Of a stretch of 64,000 nucleotides of DNA, positions 1-10,855 are shown piece by piece. Under the pieces are notes generated by a model, which had not been told where the DNA came from, searched no databases, and saw only the letters and a list, made by a program, of their open reading frames with translations. Origin of the DNA: Galeruca laticollis (lineage: Eukaryota; Arthropoda; Insecta; Coleoptera; Chrysomelidae); the NCBI GenBank assembly GCA_963921935.1, contig OY998177.1, positions 112,770,067 to 112,834,066 of the forward strand, given 5' to 3'. The number at the start of each line of letters is the position of its first letter. Within the stretch, counting starts at the first letter, position 1. The translations under genes and the position numbers were made by a program.

Positions 1-60
1 TATCAAAGTTATTGCTTATGTAGAGAATTACAAATGTTACTTTTCTACGTTCTATTCCAG

Positions 61-861
61 GTACCGGATAGAGTAGCTGAATGGAAACAGATTCAAAAGT
101 CGTTTGAATGTAAGTGCAACTTTTCTGACTGCTGTGGGGCACTGGACGGAAAACATATCAGAATTCAACGACCACCAAACAGTACTTCTCTATTTTATAA
201 CTACAAGGGGACATACAGCATAGTTTTATTTGCCATGGTGGATGCAGAATACTGCTCCATATATATTGACGTTGGATGTGATGGCAGATCTAATGATAGT
301 ACCATTCACAATAATTCCACTTTGAAAATTGCTCTTGAGAGAAATCTTTTAAACTGGCCTATAGGAGGACTTTGCGTTGCCGATGATGCATTTGCTCACA
401 CGTCTTATATGCTGAAACCATATTCACATAGAGGTCTCTCTGTGGAAGAGAGAATTTTCAATTATAGATTATCTCGAGCTAGGCGTGTCGCTGAAAACGC
501 CTTTGGTATCTTGGCCAGCCATTTTCGCATATTCAGCAGACCTATTCCGTTAAACGTGGATACAGTGGAAATTCTTGTAAAAGCAAGTTGTGCACTGCAC
601 AACTGGTTAAGAACGACATCTTCTCAGACGTATATGACCCCGGGATCAGTTGATGAAGAAGACCTGATGACAGGACTTATTAACCCAGGTGAATGGCGCC
701 AGGACCCAAACACTATGTCTCCATTAGACAGACTATATGCATCCAACTACAAACAAGATGGAAATGACCTACGAGAGTGGTTTACCCAGGAGTTTTCAAC
801 TACCTTGGCTGTTCCTTGGCAAAGGAAATCCATCGGACATGAATATGATGAAAGGGACTAA
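61..861 (+). CDS. PIF/Harbinger transposase, DDE-domain exon (3' part of gene)
   Basis: This is the catalytic half of a HARBI1-type transposase, which cuts and pastes its own element in the nucleus. A good splice acceptor (pyrimidine-rich, ending cag at 58-60) precedes an exon reading VPDRVAEW, so the upstream in-frame ATG at 34 is probably intronic and the first exon lies outside the window. The DDE_Tnp_4 landmarks are in order: CCGALDGKHI (first D), VADDAFAH (second D) and RRVAENAFGIL (E), then the typical SCALHNWLR near the C-terminus. No internal stop is present, so this exon looks intact, unlike most coding remnants here. A poly(A) signal AATAAA lies at 944-949. It converges with the MADF gene on the opposite strand, the usual two-gene Harbinger layout. 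Confidence 0.88.
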   Translation, partial: VPDRVAEWKQIQKSFECKCNFSDCCGALDGKHIRIQRPPNSTSLFYNYKGTYSIVLFAMVDAEYCSIYIDVGCDGRSNDSTIHNNSTLKIALERNLLNWPIGGLCVADDAFAHTSYMLKPYSHRGLSVEERIFNYRLSRARRVAENAFGILASHFRIFSRPIPLNVDTVEILVKASCALHNWLRTTSSQTYMTPGSVDEEDLMTGLINPGEWRQDPNTMSPLDRLYASNYKQDGNDLREWFTQEFSTTLAVPWQRKSIGHEYDERD

Positions 862-1224
862 TTCGCCCAAGAACTATCTGATACACGTAGAAATGTTTTT
901 GTCACGAAAATTGACAGTATTTGTATGTAAAATTATTTTACCAAATAAACTGTAATGTTCAGAAAAAATATTTTTCTAAAAGTATTGCTCTCTCTACCTT
1001 TAAAACTTCACGATCACCGTACTATATTTGTTTTTAGACTCGTTAAAGAAGATTAAATTTGTATTAAAATAAACAGTAACCAGTTAACCAGTAACTGGCA
1101 AAAACCTTCACACATACCTAATAGTGTTCGGTGAATTTTGGCAAAAATGAGGGGCAATTTTGAAAAACTGTCGAAAGAATTTTAAAAGATGATCTACGGT
1201 ATAGTTCTATAATTTTAAACTTAC

Positions 1225-1587
1225 CAGATTCGATGATGAGTCACGACCAACAATAGTACTGCTCCAGAACATTTGTGCTGCAGAGAACCACACCAGTCTA
1301 GGTTTGTAAACGTCCTCTGCTCCCGCACCACTCTTCTTTGACTTTTTTATTTTATAAACTTCAGCTCGATACGTATCACGTAAAATTTTTATTTTTCTCT
1401 TCAATGAGGCTAATTCTGCTTTAAATCCCTGTTCTTCAAGTTTGTCCAGTAACTCCTTATAAGCCGAGTCTTTTGCATTTCTGTTGATGTAGTCTGCAGT
1501 CGAAGCGTCCCACAGGCAAGGATAATTTCGAAATATATCTAGGAATGTAATTATGTCTTTACCTGACCACTTGTTGCTGTCAACCAT
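1225..1587 (-). CDS. MADF-domain DNA-binding protein, Harbinger partner gene, first exon
   Basis: This is a MADF (Myb/SANT-like) protein. In PIF/Harbinger elements such a second protein binds DNA and helps the transposase reach the nucleus (family knowledge). The first plausible start is the Met before VDSNKWSGK at 1587; an earlier in-frame Met at 1650 would add a hydrophobic leader unlike the family. The domain shows the spaced pattern FLDIFRNYPCLWD, then a lysine-rich middle, then KSKKSGAG and DVYKPRLVWF. A clean splice donor (ctg|gtaagt) on the minus strand ends the exon at 1225, so the protein should continue in an unseen exon to the left. The second MADF gene at 19971-20366 has a donor at the equivalent place. 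Confidence 0.8.
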
Positions 1588-1670
1588 ATTCACTGTTAAT
1601 TGCAAATATGAATAGAAAATACAGTAAACGAAACCAACACTGCTAAACAAACTAGAGACGTGTTAATTCA

Positions 1671-1917
1671 CCAGCCGCTTGGTAGCTACTAGAGGGTTCA
1701 CATTGGCTGGTTGGCGCCAGCAAGGAGATCACGTGACTGCCAGCGGAGGGTAGACAGCGCTAAAAAGTTAAACATGTTCAACTTCTGATTATGGCTAGTA
1801 AACACTAGCGGGCTGGCATTCACAGGCCGCTGGTTCTGGGTCAGACTAGCTGCTTGCTGGCAATATTACCAGCGGCTGGTTAGTAGCGGCTACCAACCAG
1901 CCTAGTCTGACCGCGGC
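1671..1917. repeat. Terminal region of the first Harbinger element with nested palindromes
   Basis: This is a GC-richer stretch beyond the start of the MADF gene, dense in copies of CCAGC/GCTGG. An 11-bp perfect inverted repeat GGTCAGACTAG (1839-1849) and CTAGTCTGACC (1902-1912) encloses two more hairpins: GCTGG...CCAGC around 1856-1873, and GGCTGGTTAGTAGC (1874-1887) opposite its one-mismatch complement. The last bases, gtctgaccgcggc followed by TTTAATAA, resemble the outer end of the second Harbinger (gtctggaccaggc then TTTATT at 20661-20676). I take about 1917 as the element end, with a TTA-type target. The matching left end is outside the window. Confidence 0.55.
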
Positions 1918-2306
1918 TTTAATAAACTCATAAAAAATAATTGCAGTTGGAAAAGTACCCTACACCAGTTAGTGCGAAAGAAGTGAAACGATTTGTAGCT
2001 TTTTGCAATTATTAAAGGAGGTTTATTATCCCGAAATTCGCAGAAATTCTCCAATTATTTCCATTATTTGGAACAGTTATTATATGAAATTGGAACAAAC
2101 TACTATAAGGAATCCCTACTTCCTTCAATTCTCCATATCGTGAATACTAACTGTTATCTCAAATCTGAACATCCTTTAAATAATGTCAAATTCCAGCATC
2201 ATTTTGCACCCATTTATGAAGTGTAAATATGTTACTGAATATTTCACCAAATGAAATTTATATGGGAGGAGATGAATAAATTGTATCACATTCCTATCAG
2301 AAAATG

Positions 2307-3405
2307 AACGGTTTTGAAGGCTAAAACTAATTTATCCGCAGTTCCGAGGCTGTAGGTACCGAAATTTCTCCAAAATGATCAAAATGTGTTGTATCTGGAT
2401 TTATTGGACCCGTTGTACTGACACTGATAGGCTGAAAATCAGTAGGGTTCATCTGAGATTCCCTGAACAATATTTACTCATGAAATTGGTAACTTGTTCA
2501 CACTCCAAAGGCTGTATCGTACTAACAAAGCAAAATTTATCCAAAAATGTAGTATATCTGGATTGATAATACACGTTGTACTGGCTCTGGTGAGATGAAA
2601 ATCAATAGGATTCATCAACAATATCCAATCATAAAATTGGTTACTTGTAAAATTAACTGTCTCCACCATTACTTCGTGGAATCTGCTCATATTAGTGTTT
2701 TAAATGAAACTCACGGTTTCTAGTTAAATCCACAATATAATAAAAGTTATTGAAAATTCTAAAAAAATTAAAATTGTTTCGATAAATCAATATCATCGAA
2801 ACAATTGTCAACTTTTTAGAATTTTCAATAACTTTTATTATATTGTGGAATTAACTAGAAACCGTGAGATTCATTTAAAACACTAATTGGTTACTTGTAT
2901 TCATTCAAAAGGTATCGTGCTAAGAAAAACTAAATTTCCCCAAAAATTATCAAAATTGTAGTAAATCTGGATTTATAGGCCCGTTCTACGAGCTATGGTG
3001 AGCTGAAAATCAATTGGGCTCATTTGTGAGACGCTCTGAACAATATAGAATCATAAAATTGGTCACTTTTGTACACTCCAGAGGCTGTATCGTGTTAACA
3101 AACCAAAATTTTTTCAGAAATGACCAAAATGCGGTACTTTTGGTACCGTAGCATCCATTGCACTGGCCCTGGTGAGCTGAAAATCAATAGGGTTTGTCTG
3201 TGAGATTCTCTGAAAAATATCAAATGATAAAATCGGTCACTTGTATACACCCGGAGGCTGTATCGTGCAAACAAGAAAAAGTGGCCGACGACAACGACGA
3301 CATACACACCGGATGTTTGTCCTGAAAACCCGTTTTTCTTACTGAGAAACGTAAAAATAACTCAAAAATAATCTGAAACTCCAACTTTTTTGGGGAAAAA
3401 ACGAT
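2307..3405 (+). repeat. R172 repeat family, copy A (tandem units of about 172 bp)
   Basis: The same block of about 170 bp recurs from 2347, 2509, 2909, 3082 and 3255. Each unit starts near GGCTGTATCGTGCTAAC and contains GAAAATCAATAGGGTTCATC. The outer left edge is aacggttttgaaggctaaaact. The right edge runs through a short CGA/CAA triplet stretch (3283-3300) into ctccaacttttttgggg. The same edges in reverse complement bound copy B at 54950-55958. The array is interrupted by the PLE foldback at 2650-2885. No coding capacity was seen. The plan (core tandem repeats next to a triplet microsatellite) resembles non-autonomous Helitron-related elements of the DINE/HINE type, but I cannot confirm Helitron ends. 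Confidence 0.7.
2650..2885. mobile_element. Foldback element made of two inverted PLE 3' ends
   Basis: This 236-bp insert consists of two inverted arms. The left arm reads ...tgaaactcacggtttctagttaa..., and the right arm is its complement. The arm sequence is the 3' terminal sequence of the Penelope-like element found intact at 34670-37489, beginning aattaactgtctc. It sits inside a 172-bp repeat unit and is flanked by a perfect 14-bp direct repeat, ATTGGTTACTTGTA (2636-2649 and 2886-2899), which I take as the target-site duplication. It codes for nothing. It looks like a MITE but is better explained as a very short inverted PLE dimer. Confidence 0.8.
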
Positions 3406-4491
3406 ACTGTTCTCACATCTATATACCGTTATGTTATATAACTTGCGTGATATCCATGACTCATTCTGTAGTTATAGAATGTTTTCTCTAATATCAACCA
3501 GCGAACTGTTTTCGACAAAAATGTCTGAATATTTCAAGAGTTGATTTGAATTTGTAGGTGTGCGACCGCAAATAAATGAGATATATTTATTATCTGAATT
3601 ACAACTAATCACTTCTTTGAACTACTCTCATCAAGTGGTATGAAATGTGTCCAATAAACAACGATTTCTAATGATTGAAACCTTGAGAGAGAACTGTGAA
3701 AAATGAGGGTTTGTGTGTGGGATACGAAAAAAAAGATTAAGCTGAGTTAATAGAATTAAAATTAATGTGTTGGAATTTCCTCATATTCATAATATTTTTT
3801 CGGTGTTTGCCTTTATGATGATGACTGGTTATTTTGGTATTTTATTAAATGTGAGTCACAGTAGCGTACACTGCTGTATTTTATATAAACTTCTGTTCAA
3901 AATTAATGCACCACTTATAGTTTCTGAGTTATTTTTATTATTTAAAAAAATGTCTCCCAAACATTAGAGTTTACTGTTCGAAATTTTAGGGGGCCTATGT
4001 CAAGTAGCTGTTTAGTTTTGTACTGTCTTTATAACTGTATGTCATTTTACTTATCTAAAAAAGATAAGTACTTCGTTCACGTCATTTTTTCAGTTTCATA
4101 AATGTATTATTTAAATGAACTGAACTTTATAATGGAAAAATAACATCAAATCAAATGCTATAAATCAAAATTAGTGACCAATGCTTTATTGAAATGTAAT
4201 TTAAAAGATTTATAATAGTTATTTGTCAAACAAGTGTCACAATAGCTCGTTTTGTAGTACGAGTGAGTTGCGCAAATTACTAATACTACAGAAAGTCATT
4301 GTGACATAAGTTTCACACAATATTTTTTTATAATTCGCATTTATTTGATTTTTTAAATGAAATAGAATTACATATTCCCTGTTTTTAAACTTGGAGGAGT
4401 GGTTTGAATTTAAGTTGGTAATTCTGGTATTAAAAATGCATTTGATAATTATTAAAAATTAAAAATAATGAAATAAGGATTCACAGGTAAT
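3406..4491. other. AT-rich stretch without recognisable gene
   Basis: There is no supported coding region. A short inverted repeat TGTCACAAT (4235-4243) / ATTGTGACA (4297-4305) and a small hairpin around 4049-4070 (acttatct...agataagt) are the only structures seen. Short open frames here show no family pattern. Confidence 0.5.
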
Positions 4492-5475
4492 TTAAGATTT
4501 TAAAGAAGCAGTTTCGGGAACCTTGTACTGGCCCCGGTTATTCATCGAAATATGTTCTGCAATATTGCATACAATATCATTTTTCTGGTATACAAGGATA
4601 TCTGGTTTTTCTGGCCATTTTGAATATGAACCACGCATTGCCATAGTCTTAACTTTTGGTCCCTCTTCGGTTATTTTGGTTATGCTCCCTGAAGAGTATT
4701 CTCCCTCATATGGAACCACGACCAAATCATGAAATGCGTATGGTAGATGTTGATTTTCTTTTTCATCATTTATAGTTTCAGAAAAATGAGTTTCGTGTCT
4801 TTACTGATAGGCTTTTTCCTTTTTGTTGTAATTGTAACATCCAATAACTTCCTCTTTACTTTGTTTAACTTACGTTCTGCTTTTTTCTTCCTCTCGTCTT
4901 CCATATTTCTTTGATATTCCAAAAGTTCGTCACTTATGGCTACAGTAGGAGTCATTTTCATTTTCGTGGAGAATTTCGTCTAATTTTCACCTTTACTAAT
5001 ATCTTCCGGCCAAACTAATAGCCGTTTTGAAAGGAGTGAGTATTTTGTTTTCTACAATATTTTTTCAGGACTTTCAAAATCGGGAACGTCCTGTAATATT
5101 CGTGGAAATGGTTTGTCACATACAGATGTAACTAAAATTTCTAAATCACTGTCATTCGGAGTGTCATTGGAAAAAATAATTTCTGCATTGTTTATAGCAG
5201 TTTGTATGTCGACTTCATCATCTATTTTTAATCCTTCAATATTTTCCAGCAACATGGTCTTAAGCTGAACAATATTAGCGAAATTATTTGAATCCATATT
5301 AGTTAAATTATTATTCAGTGTCGTATTATGAGCTAATGAGTCCTCTAGCACATCTAATACAGTATTTTTAGATAATGTTATAGACATTGGCTCTTTGTTT
5401 TCAATTATAACAGATTGTTGTTGAATTTCGTTCCCTAGACATATTATGAGGTGTGAGGGATCATATACAACAACT
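4492..5475 (-). pseudogene. C-terminal fragments of a transposon protein, probably pogo/jerky-like
   Basis: Three pieces follow each other on the minus strand. The first (5475 down to 5052) is an acidic stretch around NTVLDVLEDSLAHN. The second (4961-4770) is lysine/arginine-rich and helical (DERKKKAERKLNKVKRK). The third (4725-4492) holds YEGEYSSGSITKITEEG, then KWPEKPD and NNRGQYKVPE. As I recall, a tail with YEGE...KWPEKxD...RGxYxVPE closes pogo/jerky-like transposases in insects and hydra; I cannot check this. It is broken by stops and frameshifts. A pogo-type N-terminus on the same strand lies at 8490-8860 in the right order, and the RTE element sits between. The catalytic DDE part is missing. 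Confidence 0.4.
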
Positions 5476-5775
5476 TACCGATCCAAATGTCAAACTCTCC
5501 TGCACGTGTGATGACCCCGGTCACCCGACGCACCCGAGTATTAGCGGTATAACTAAAAGAACTAGAATTAAGGAAATGTAATTCTACAACAAGTCGAAAG
5601 CAAAGGGAAACTAAGACATGACTGTATAATATCCTTATATTCCCCTGGAAAGTCATTCCACTGATTGGCTAATATCTTCTTATTTTGTCAGGAAAACAGA
5701 AAGAAATGGCCCTCAGTCCCGGGCAGGTGTTAAATCACCCGAGGGTGCGAAGAATCTCCTGGCTTGACATGATAA

Positions 5776-6680
5776 AGTTGAAGATTAGGATTGGTACATG
5801 GAATGTACGTACTTTGTACTAAGCTGGAAAACTAGACAACGCTATAAAGGAAATGCTACGACTCGACATAGACATCCTAGGCATCGCGGAAACTAGATAG
5901 CCTGGAAACGGAATATGTCAAAAGGAATATACAACAATATACTACTTCGGAGCAGCAAACAATGACCCTTATCACAGACACGGAGTAGGCATCTCAATAA
6001 GAAACAGCTTAAAGGGCTCCGTGAGGAACATAATCAATTATTTAGATAGAATCATGGTGTTGCAGCTTTCAGCTTACCACTCAATATAAATATTGTGCAA
6101 ACATACGCCCCATCGGCAGATAAACCCGATCGAAATATTCTACGAACAACTACACGAAATCCTAACATCACTAAAGTCCCAAGAGATAACAATAGTATTA
6201 GGGGATTTCAATGCAAAAGTGGGACGAGAGGAAGCGATAGCAGGCGTTATGGGCCAATTTGGAATGGGTGAAAGAAATGATCGAGGAGTTAGACCAATTC
6301 AATTTTGCACTGAAGACAATTTAACAATCAAAAACACATTTTACGATCTACACCCCAGACGCTTATACACATGGAAATCCCCTTAGAATAGTAAGAAATC
6401 AAATAGATCATATCTTGATCAAAAGACGATTTAAAAACAATATTACAAGAGTAGCTGCATGTCCAGGAGCGGATATTGGATCCGACCACAGCCCCCTAAT
6501 AGGGGACTTTAACTTTAAAGGTAAAATGATAAAAGAACATCGAAACACCAAAAGATACATAAGAACCTTAAAAAATCCAGATAAACGGAACAATATCATC
6601 GAAGCACTTAAACAAATACAATATCCGATGAGCAAACTGAAGACGAACACTGGACAACGATTGAAACAAACATAAAGGAT
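5776..6680 (+). pseudogene. RTE-type non-LTR retrotransposon, endonuclease domain (degenerate)
   Basis: This is an apurinic-like endonuclease (EEP family) that nicks target DNA for retrotransposition. Translating across several frames shows the landmarks in order: IRIGTWNVRTL (about 5787), LDIDILGIAETR (about 5867), a run through HGVGISIRNSLKG, then VLGDFNAKVGRE (about 6197), RNQIDHILIKRR (about 6400) and GSDHSPLIGDF (about 6480). The wording matches the RTE-type proteins often labelled craniofacial-development-protein-2-like. Stops (for example in TLY*AGKL) and frame changes show it is dead. The first 300 bases before it may be the element's 5' untranslated region. Confidence 0.8.
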
Positions 6681-7099
6681 GCTATTGAAAAGGTGGTTGG
6701 ATACAATAAACAAGAAGCTAGGAAACCTTGGATGACGAAAAAAATTCTCAACAGAATGGAAGATAGACGACTAGCGAAGATAGAAAATACAATCAAATAA
6801 ACAAAGATATACGAAATAAAATAAGGCAGGCGAAGGAACTGTGGCTGATTGAGCAATGCCAAGAGGGAGAAATACTACACGATAAGCATGACTCTTTTAA
6901 CTTTCATAGAAAATTCAAGAAAATCACAGGCTGTTACAACAGAAGAATTGTGAGCTCCATTCGACACAATAACAAAATAATAACAGACAACGAACAGCTA
7001 CGTTTGACATGGGAAATTTTTTTGAAAACCCTATTGCAAGATGATCGACCAGCAATACCTACTATAATTCAACATGAACTTATAACTGGCCCACCATTT

Positions 7100-8467
7100 C
7101 TCGTTTCAGAAGTGTAATGTGCTATCGCAAACCTAAGACGGAAAAACACCTGGTGAGGACATGATTCATGCGGAAGTACTAAAACTAATGGATCCAAAAA
7201 TTTTATGTCGGCTATTTAATAAAATCTATGACTCTGGCATTATTCCGACTGGATGGCTCAGATCAACATTTATAGCATTACCGAAGAAGAGTAATGCCTA
7301 CACCTGCGATAACCACAGACTCATAAGCCTAATGAGTCATGCGTTTAAGGTATTTCTAAAAATTCTTCACGGCAGAATATATAAGAGACGACCAACGTAA
7401 AGACGTCTTCATAGTCTTTATTGACTACCAGACAGCTTTCGATAGCATTAAACATGAACACATGCTAGAAACATCACAGCAAATTGGTCTCGACACAAAA
7501 GATCTTAGAATTATCCAAAATCTATATTGGAATCAAACATCAGTACTTCGTATTAACAACTCTTCAAAAACCCAAGAACTAGAAATAACAAATGGTGTTC
7601 GTCAGGGCTGTATTTTGTCTACGCTATTATTCAATGTATACACGGAGATGATTCTCCAGAAGGCCCTAGAAAATCAACAAAAAGTTATAAAAATAAACGG
7701 AATACTCATAAATAACATACGTTATGCAGATGATACTGCTATATTGGCAACCGATTTGGAAGATCTACAGCCCAGTCTATACAGAATTAATATAGTGGGT
7801 AAGGAATATGGGCTTACAATAAACATCGATAAGACAAAATTCATGATCATCAGCAGAGACCAACATAATCAGGCCCAAGTAATCATTGCAGATAAGCCCA
7901 TAGGAAGAGTCAACAAATTAAAATACCTCGGTTGTAACATCAATGACAAATTGGATAGCGATATGGAGATAAAAATGCGGACGGCAATGGTAAGAACTGC
8001 TTTTATTAAATTTCTAAGATATATATGTCGAAGAGAAGTGTCGCTGAACATATGAATTCGTATGGTGAAATGCTATATTTAGCCCATAATTACATATCGA
8101 GCAGAAACATGGTCACTTAAAGTAAAATCCATGACCCGCATAGAGGCCTTTGAGATGTGGACTCTCCGCAGGTTATTGAGGATTGAGGAAGTACTTAGAA
8201 GAGCCAACGTCGAGCGCAAACTATTAACAACTTTAAAACAACGCAAGATCTCTTATCTGGGGCACATACTCCGAGACAATATATATGACATACTAAGACT
8301 AATACTAATAAGCAAAATATAAGGAAAAAGAGGCCCAGGACGAAGACAACAATCGTGGTAACGTGATATCAGAAACTGGTGCGGAGTGAGGAACGTGGGT
8401 GATATATTCGCACTAGCTGTGGAAGGGCATTTACGCATTATAGACTAATTATTGGTGGTGGATGATC
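7100..8467 (+). pseudogene. RTE-type non-LTR retrotransposon, reverse transcriptase and C-terminal part (degenerate)
   Basis: This continues the same element. The fingers region KTPGEDMIHAEVLKLM lies at about 7143 and WLRSTFIALPKKSNAYTC at about 7250. After a frameshift near 7400 come the palm motifs FIDYQTAFDSI (catalytic D), NGVRQGCILSTLLFNVYTEM and RYADDTAILA (catalytic DD, about 7722), then KLKYLGCNI. A C-terminal block, FEMWTLRRLLRIE...YLGHILR (8150-8270), is usual for this clade. The 3' end at about 8450-8467 is a short GGT/GAT-rich run before pogo-like DNA resumes, which fits RTE elements ending in short tandem repeats. The catalytic residues survive, but the gene is in at least four pieces. 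Confidence 0.82.
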
Positions 8468-8470
8468 GCG

Positions 8471-8742
8471 CCTACACGCTGTACAACATTTGGCACGAAA
8501 AGAAGAAAAATAAGACATATTATTCAATTAACCACAAATTGTTCTTCTTCGGCATACAACACTGTAGGTGCACCTGCCCTTTCTCCTTAATATTTTTTAT
8601 TGCCTACACGCCTACACGCTGTACAACATTTGGCACGAAGAGAAGAAAAATAAGACATATTATTCAATTAACCACAAATTGTTCTTCTTCGGCATATAAC
8701 ACTGTAGGTGCACCTGCCCTTTCTCCTTAATATTTTTCATTG
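8471..8742. repeat. Tandem duplication, 140-bp unit, two copies
   Basis: Copy 1 (8471-8610) and copy 2 (8611-8742) both begin cctacacgctgtacaacatt and differ at only a few bases. The unit lies inside the pogo-like N-terminal fragment and partly encodes it on the minus strand (APTVLYAEEEQFVVN). It therefore duplicates transposase sequence rather than being an RTE tail. Confidence 0.85.
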
Positions 8743-8860
8743 CTTTTGTCCACTAAAGTAGTCTTCGGTACACCAAATAGTTTAGAAGCTTCTTTGTAAC
8801 TCATACCGTATCTAACGTCATCAATGCTTCTTGTAAAGTATCTCAGTTACATTTTTTAAT
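8490..8860 (-). pseudogene. N-terminal helix-turn-helix fragment of a pogo/jerky-like transposase
   Basis: On the minus strand, reading from 8860 leftwards, DTLQEAL is followed after a one-base frame change by DVRYGMSYKEASKLFGVPKT and then TTLVDK, a clear pipsqueak/CENP-B type helix-turn-helix that binds the element ends. After a stop comes GERAGAPTVLYAEEEQ, the usual linker into the CENP-B domain. At least three stops are present (one replaces a Trp expected before DTLQ, one follows EKY, one follows VVN). The 140-bp tandem duplication repeats the linker. With the C-terminal pieces at 4492-5475 it seems to form one relic split by the RTE element. Confidence 0.7.
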
Positions 8861-10855
8861 TTTTTTCGATCTTTAAGTTATCTAAAAGGAAAAAAATACT
8901 GAGTCCTTATTGTTTATATGTTCAGTAAGTCGTAATATGGTACTATCGTATAAAATAATCTACTTAATTCCGACTTCCAAATATACAAAAAGTATAAGTT
9001 AGAAGTCGTTCCGAACACAAGATAGTGTGAGGGTGTTTTTGTGTTTTTGTATAATAATTTTTATGAGTAACTCATAGCAAGCCCAACGCCTCAAACTCCT
9101 ATTCTTCGAAAGACCAATTATTCCGCTTTCGTTTACCCTGACTCTGTTTTCCACTGAGATTATATACCTCGGTCTTCCACAACGAGGCTCAGCTTACCAG
9201 AGGTCACGAACTTGGATGTGAAACGCCGAATTGAATAGGAGAGGATAAGTGACGCTAACGGCAAGTAGTGTCATTGGCTTCACTATTCCATTTGTCCTTC
9301 AAATTTTTTTTCAGTAGCTGTATTTTGGACGGTTCATGAAATATGATCTAGAGCTATTCTTATTGGGACAATTTTTACATACATCGGTATTTTCTACTCA
9401 AATATTGAGTTTCACATATTCATTTCATACCAGATATGATACCAGCATCTCTTAGCTATAACTATTTTTTCAGAATAACTTACATAGCCTCGACATCCCT
9501 ACCTCACAGCAAGATTATTAACAAAAACCGAAGATAATCAAAATAATCCAATGTTTTGTTTTTCTTCGCAATTTAATTCGACGAAATCATTGATTTATGA
9601 AGAAAATCTCAATTGTTTTGAATGAGTGAACACTCTTCAGTGTTGGCATAAAAACAATTTCATCCGGAAATAATCACATTAATATTATTGGATGAACGGT
9701 TCAATGTTCTGATAGTAATTAATGTCACAAAGACGCTGTTGTGGAAAATTGTCAATTTCTTATTCGGTATTCTCGTAAAAAAAGGGAATGAAGATTAAGA
9801 ATACTGAAATTTATTTTTGTAGAGTGATTGAGAAGCAACGCATTTGAAATACGGGAATAAATCATTTTCCATGATATATTTTGGAATGTGTATGTATCAT
9901 TTTATTTTCTCATTGATTGGTCCTTGGACCGCATAATATACAAATAATATTATTTACCTTATCTGTCTTAATATTAGCAGAGAATTCCGATTTCACAACA
10001 CAACGATTATAGGAAGAAAAAAACTGCCATTATCGTCTTCATTTTCAATCGACTTTGAGGTGCATTTCTCGACTGATTTTGAATGCACTATACTACTTGT
10101 ACCTAGTGATTCAATTAAGGAAATGAGATACCATAGGTATCTCAGGAACTATTTGCCCTGAAGTTTTGATAAAAAAGCTTGTAACAGTGGTCGAGTGACC
10201 AAGCAAAATTGCTGGAAATATTTTTTTTAAGTTCACAACTCTGTTGCTAGGGGGCGTAATCAGTACGGTTACATATAAAATGGCATTTTTCTCAAAAATA
10301 TTTAAAAAAATAACACAAAGAATCTCACTAAAATTTTAGTTTAACACTGTATACTGTAACACGTAAAATAGCGGCTGGGGGGGAAGGTGAACTTTTACTG
10401 ACCAAAGAAACTATAGACCTTGGTTTTTCTTAACAGAATTTGGCGAGCTATTATTCATTTAAAAAGGAAAGATTATTGATTATTATAAAAGAGACCCATG
10501 TCACTCGATTTTTGCTGCTTCCTCTAGAGGGCGTGATTGAAAAAGTTCACCGCTTTTTGATTTTGCTCCAAAACTTTGAATATATTCAATCAGGTTCGGA
10601 AAGTAGATCAAATTTACAACAAAAAATGTCAAATCCACATGCTGATATCTTTATCCGTTTCAAAGTTATCGCCTAATAAATATTTAGTAACGAATTTCTT
10701 CTAATGCTAAGTCACACCCAGTTGAACCCAGTACTTCTGTAGATATTTCCAAAAACAATTATTTACAAAATTAGCCTTATACCGCTTTATCGACACAAAT
10801 AGGCATACATTCACCTTGCAGTTAACTTGTTAATGTGCGTTTTACAACAAACCTT
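8861..10855. other. AT-rich stretch without recognisable gene
   Basis: No family was recognised on either strand. An open frame of 78 codons at 10440-10676 has no recognisable motif and I do not call it a gene. The last part (about 10720-10855) may hold eroded BEL/Pao sequence leading into the protease region. Confidence 0.45.

Noticed and set aside
34..60. ATG at 34 as start of the Harbinger transposase
   Set aside because: A strong splice acceptor ends at 60 and family homology begins exactly after it; the upstream codons do not match the family.
8452..8730. 92-codon plus-strand frame
   Set aside because: It repeats itself because of the 140-bp tandem duplication, and the minus strand holds the recognisable transposase residues.
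10440..10676. 78-codon frame as a gene
   Set aside because: No motif, no splice or promoter context, in AT-rich DNA where chance frames of this size are common.
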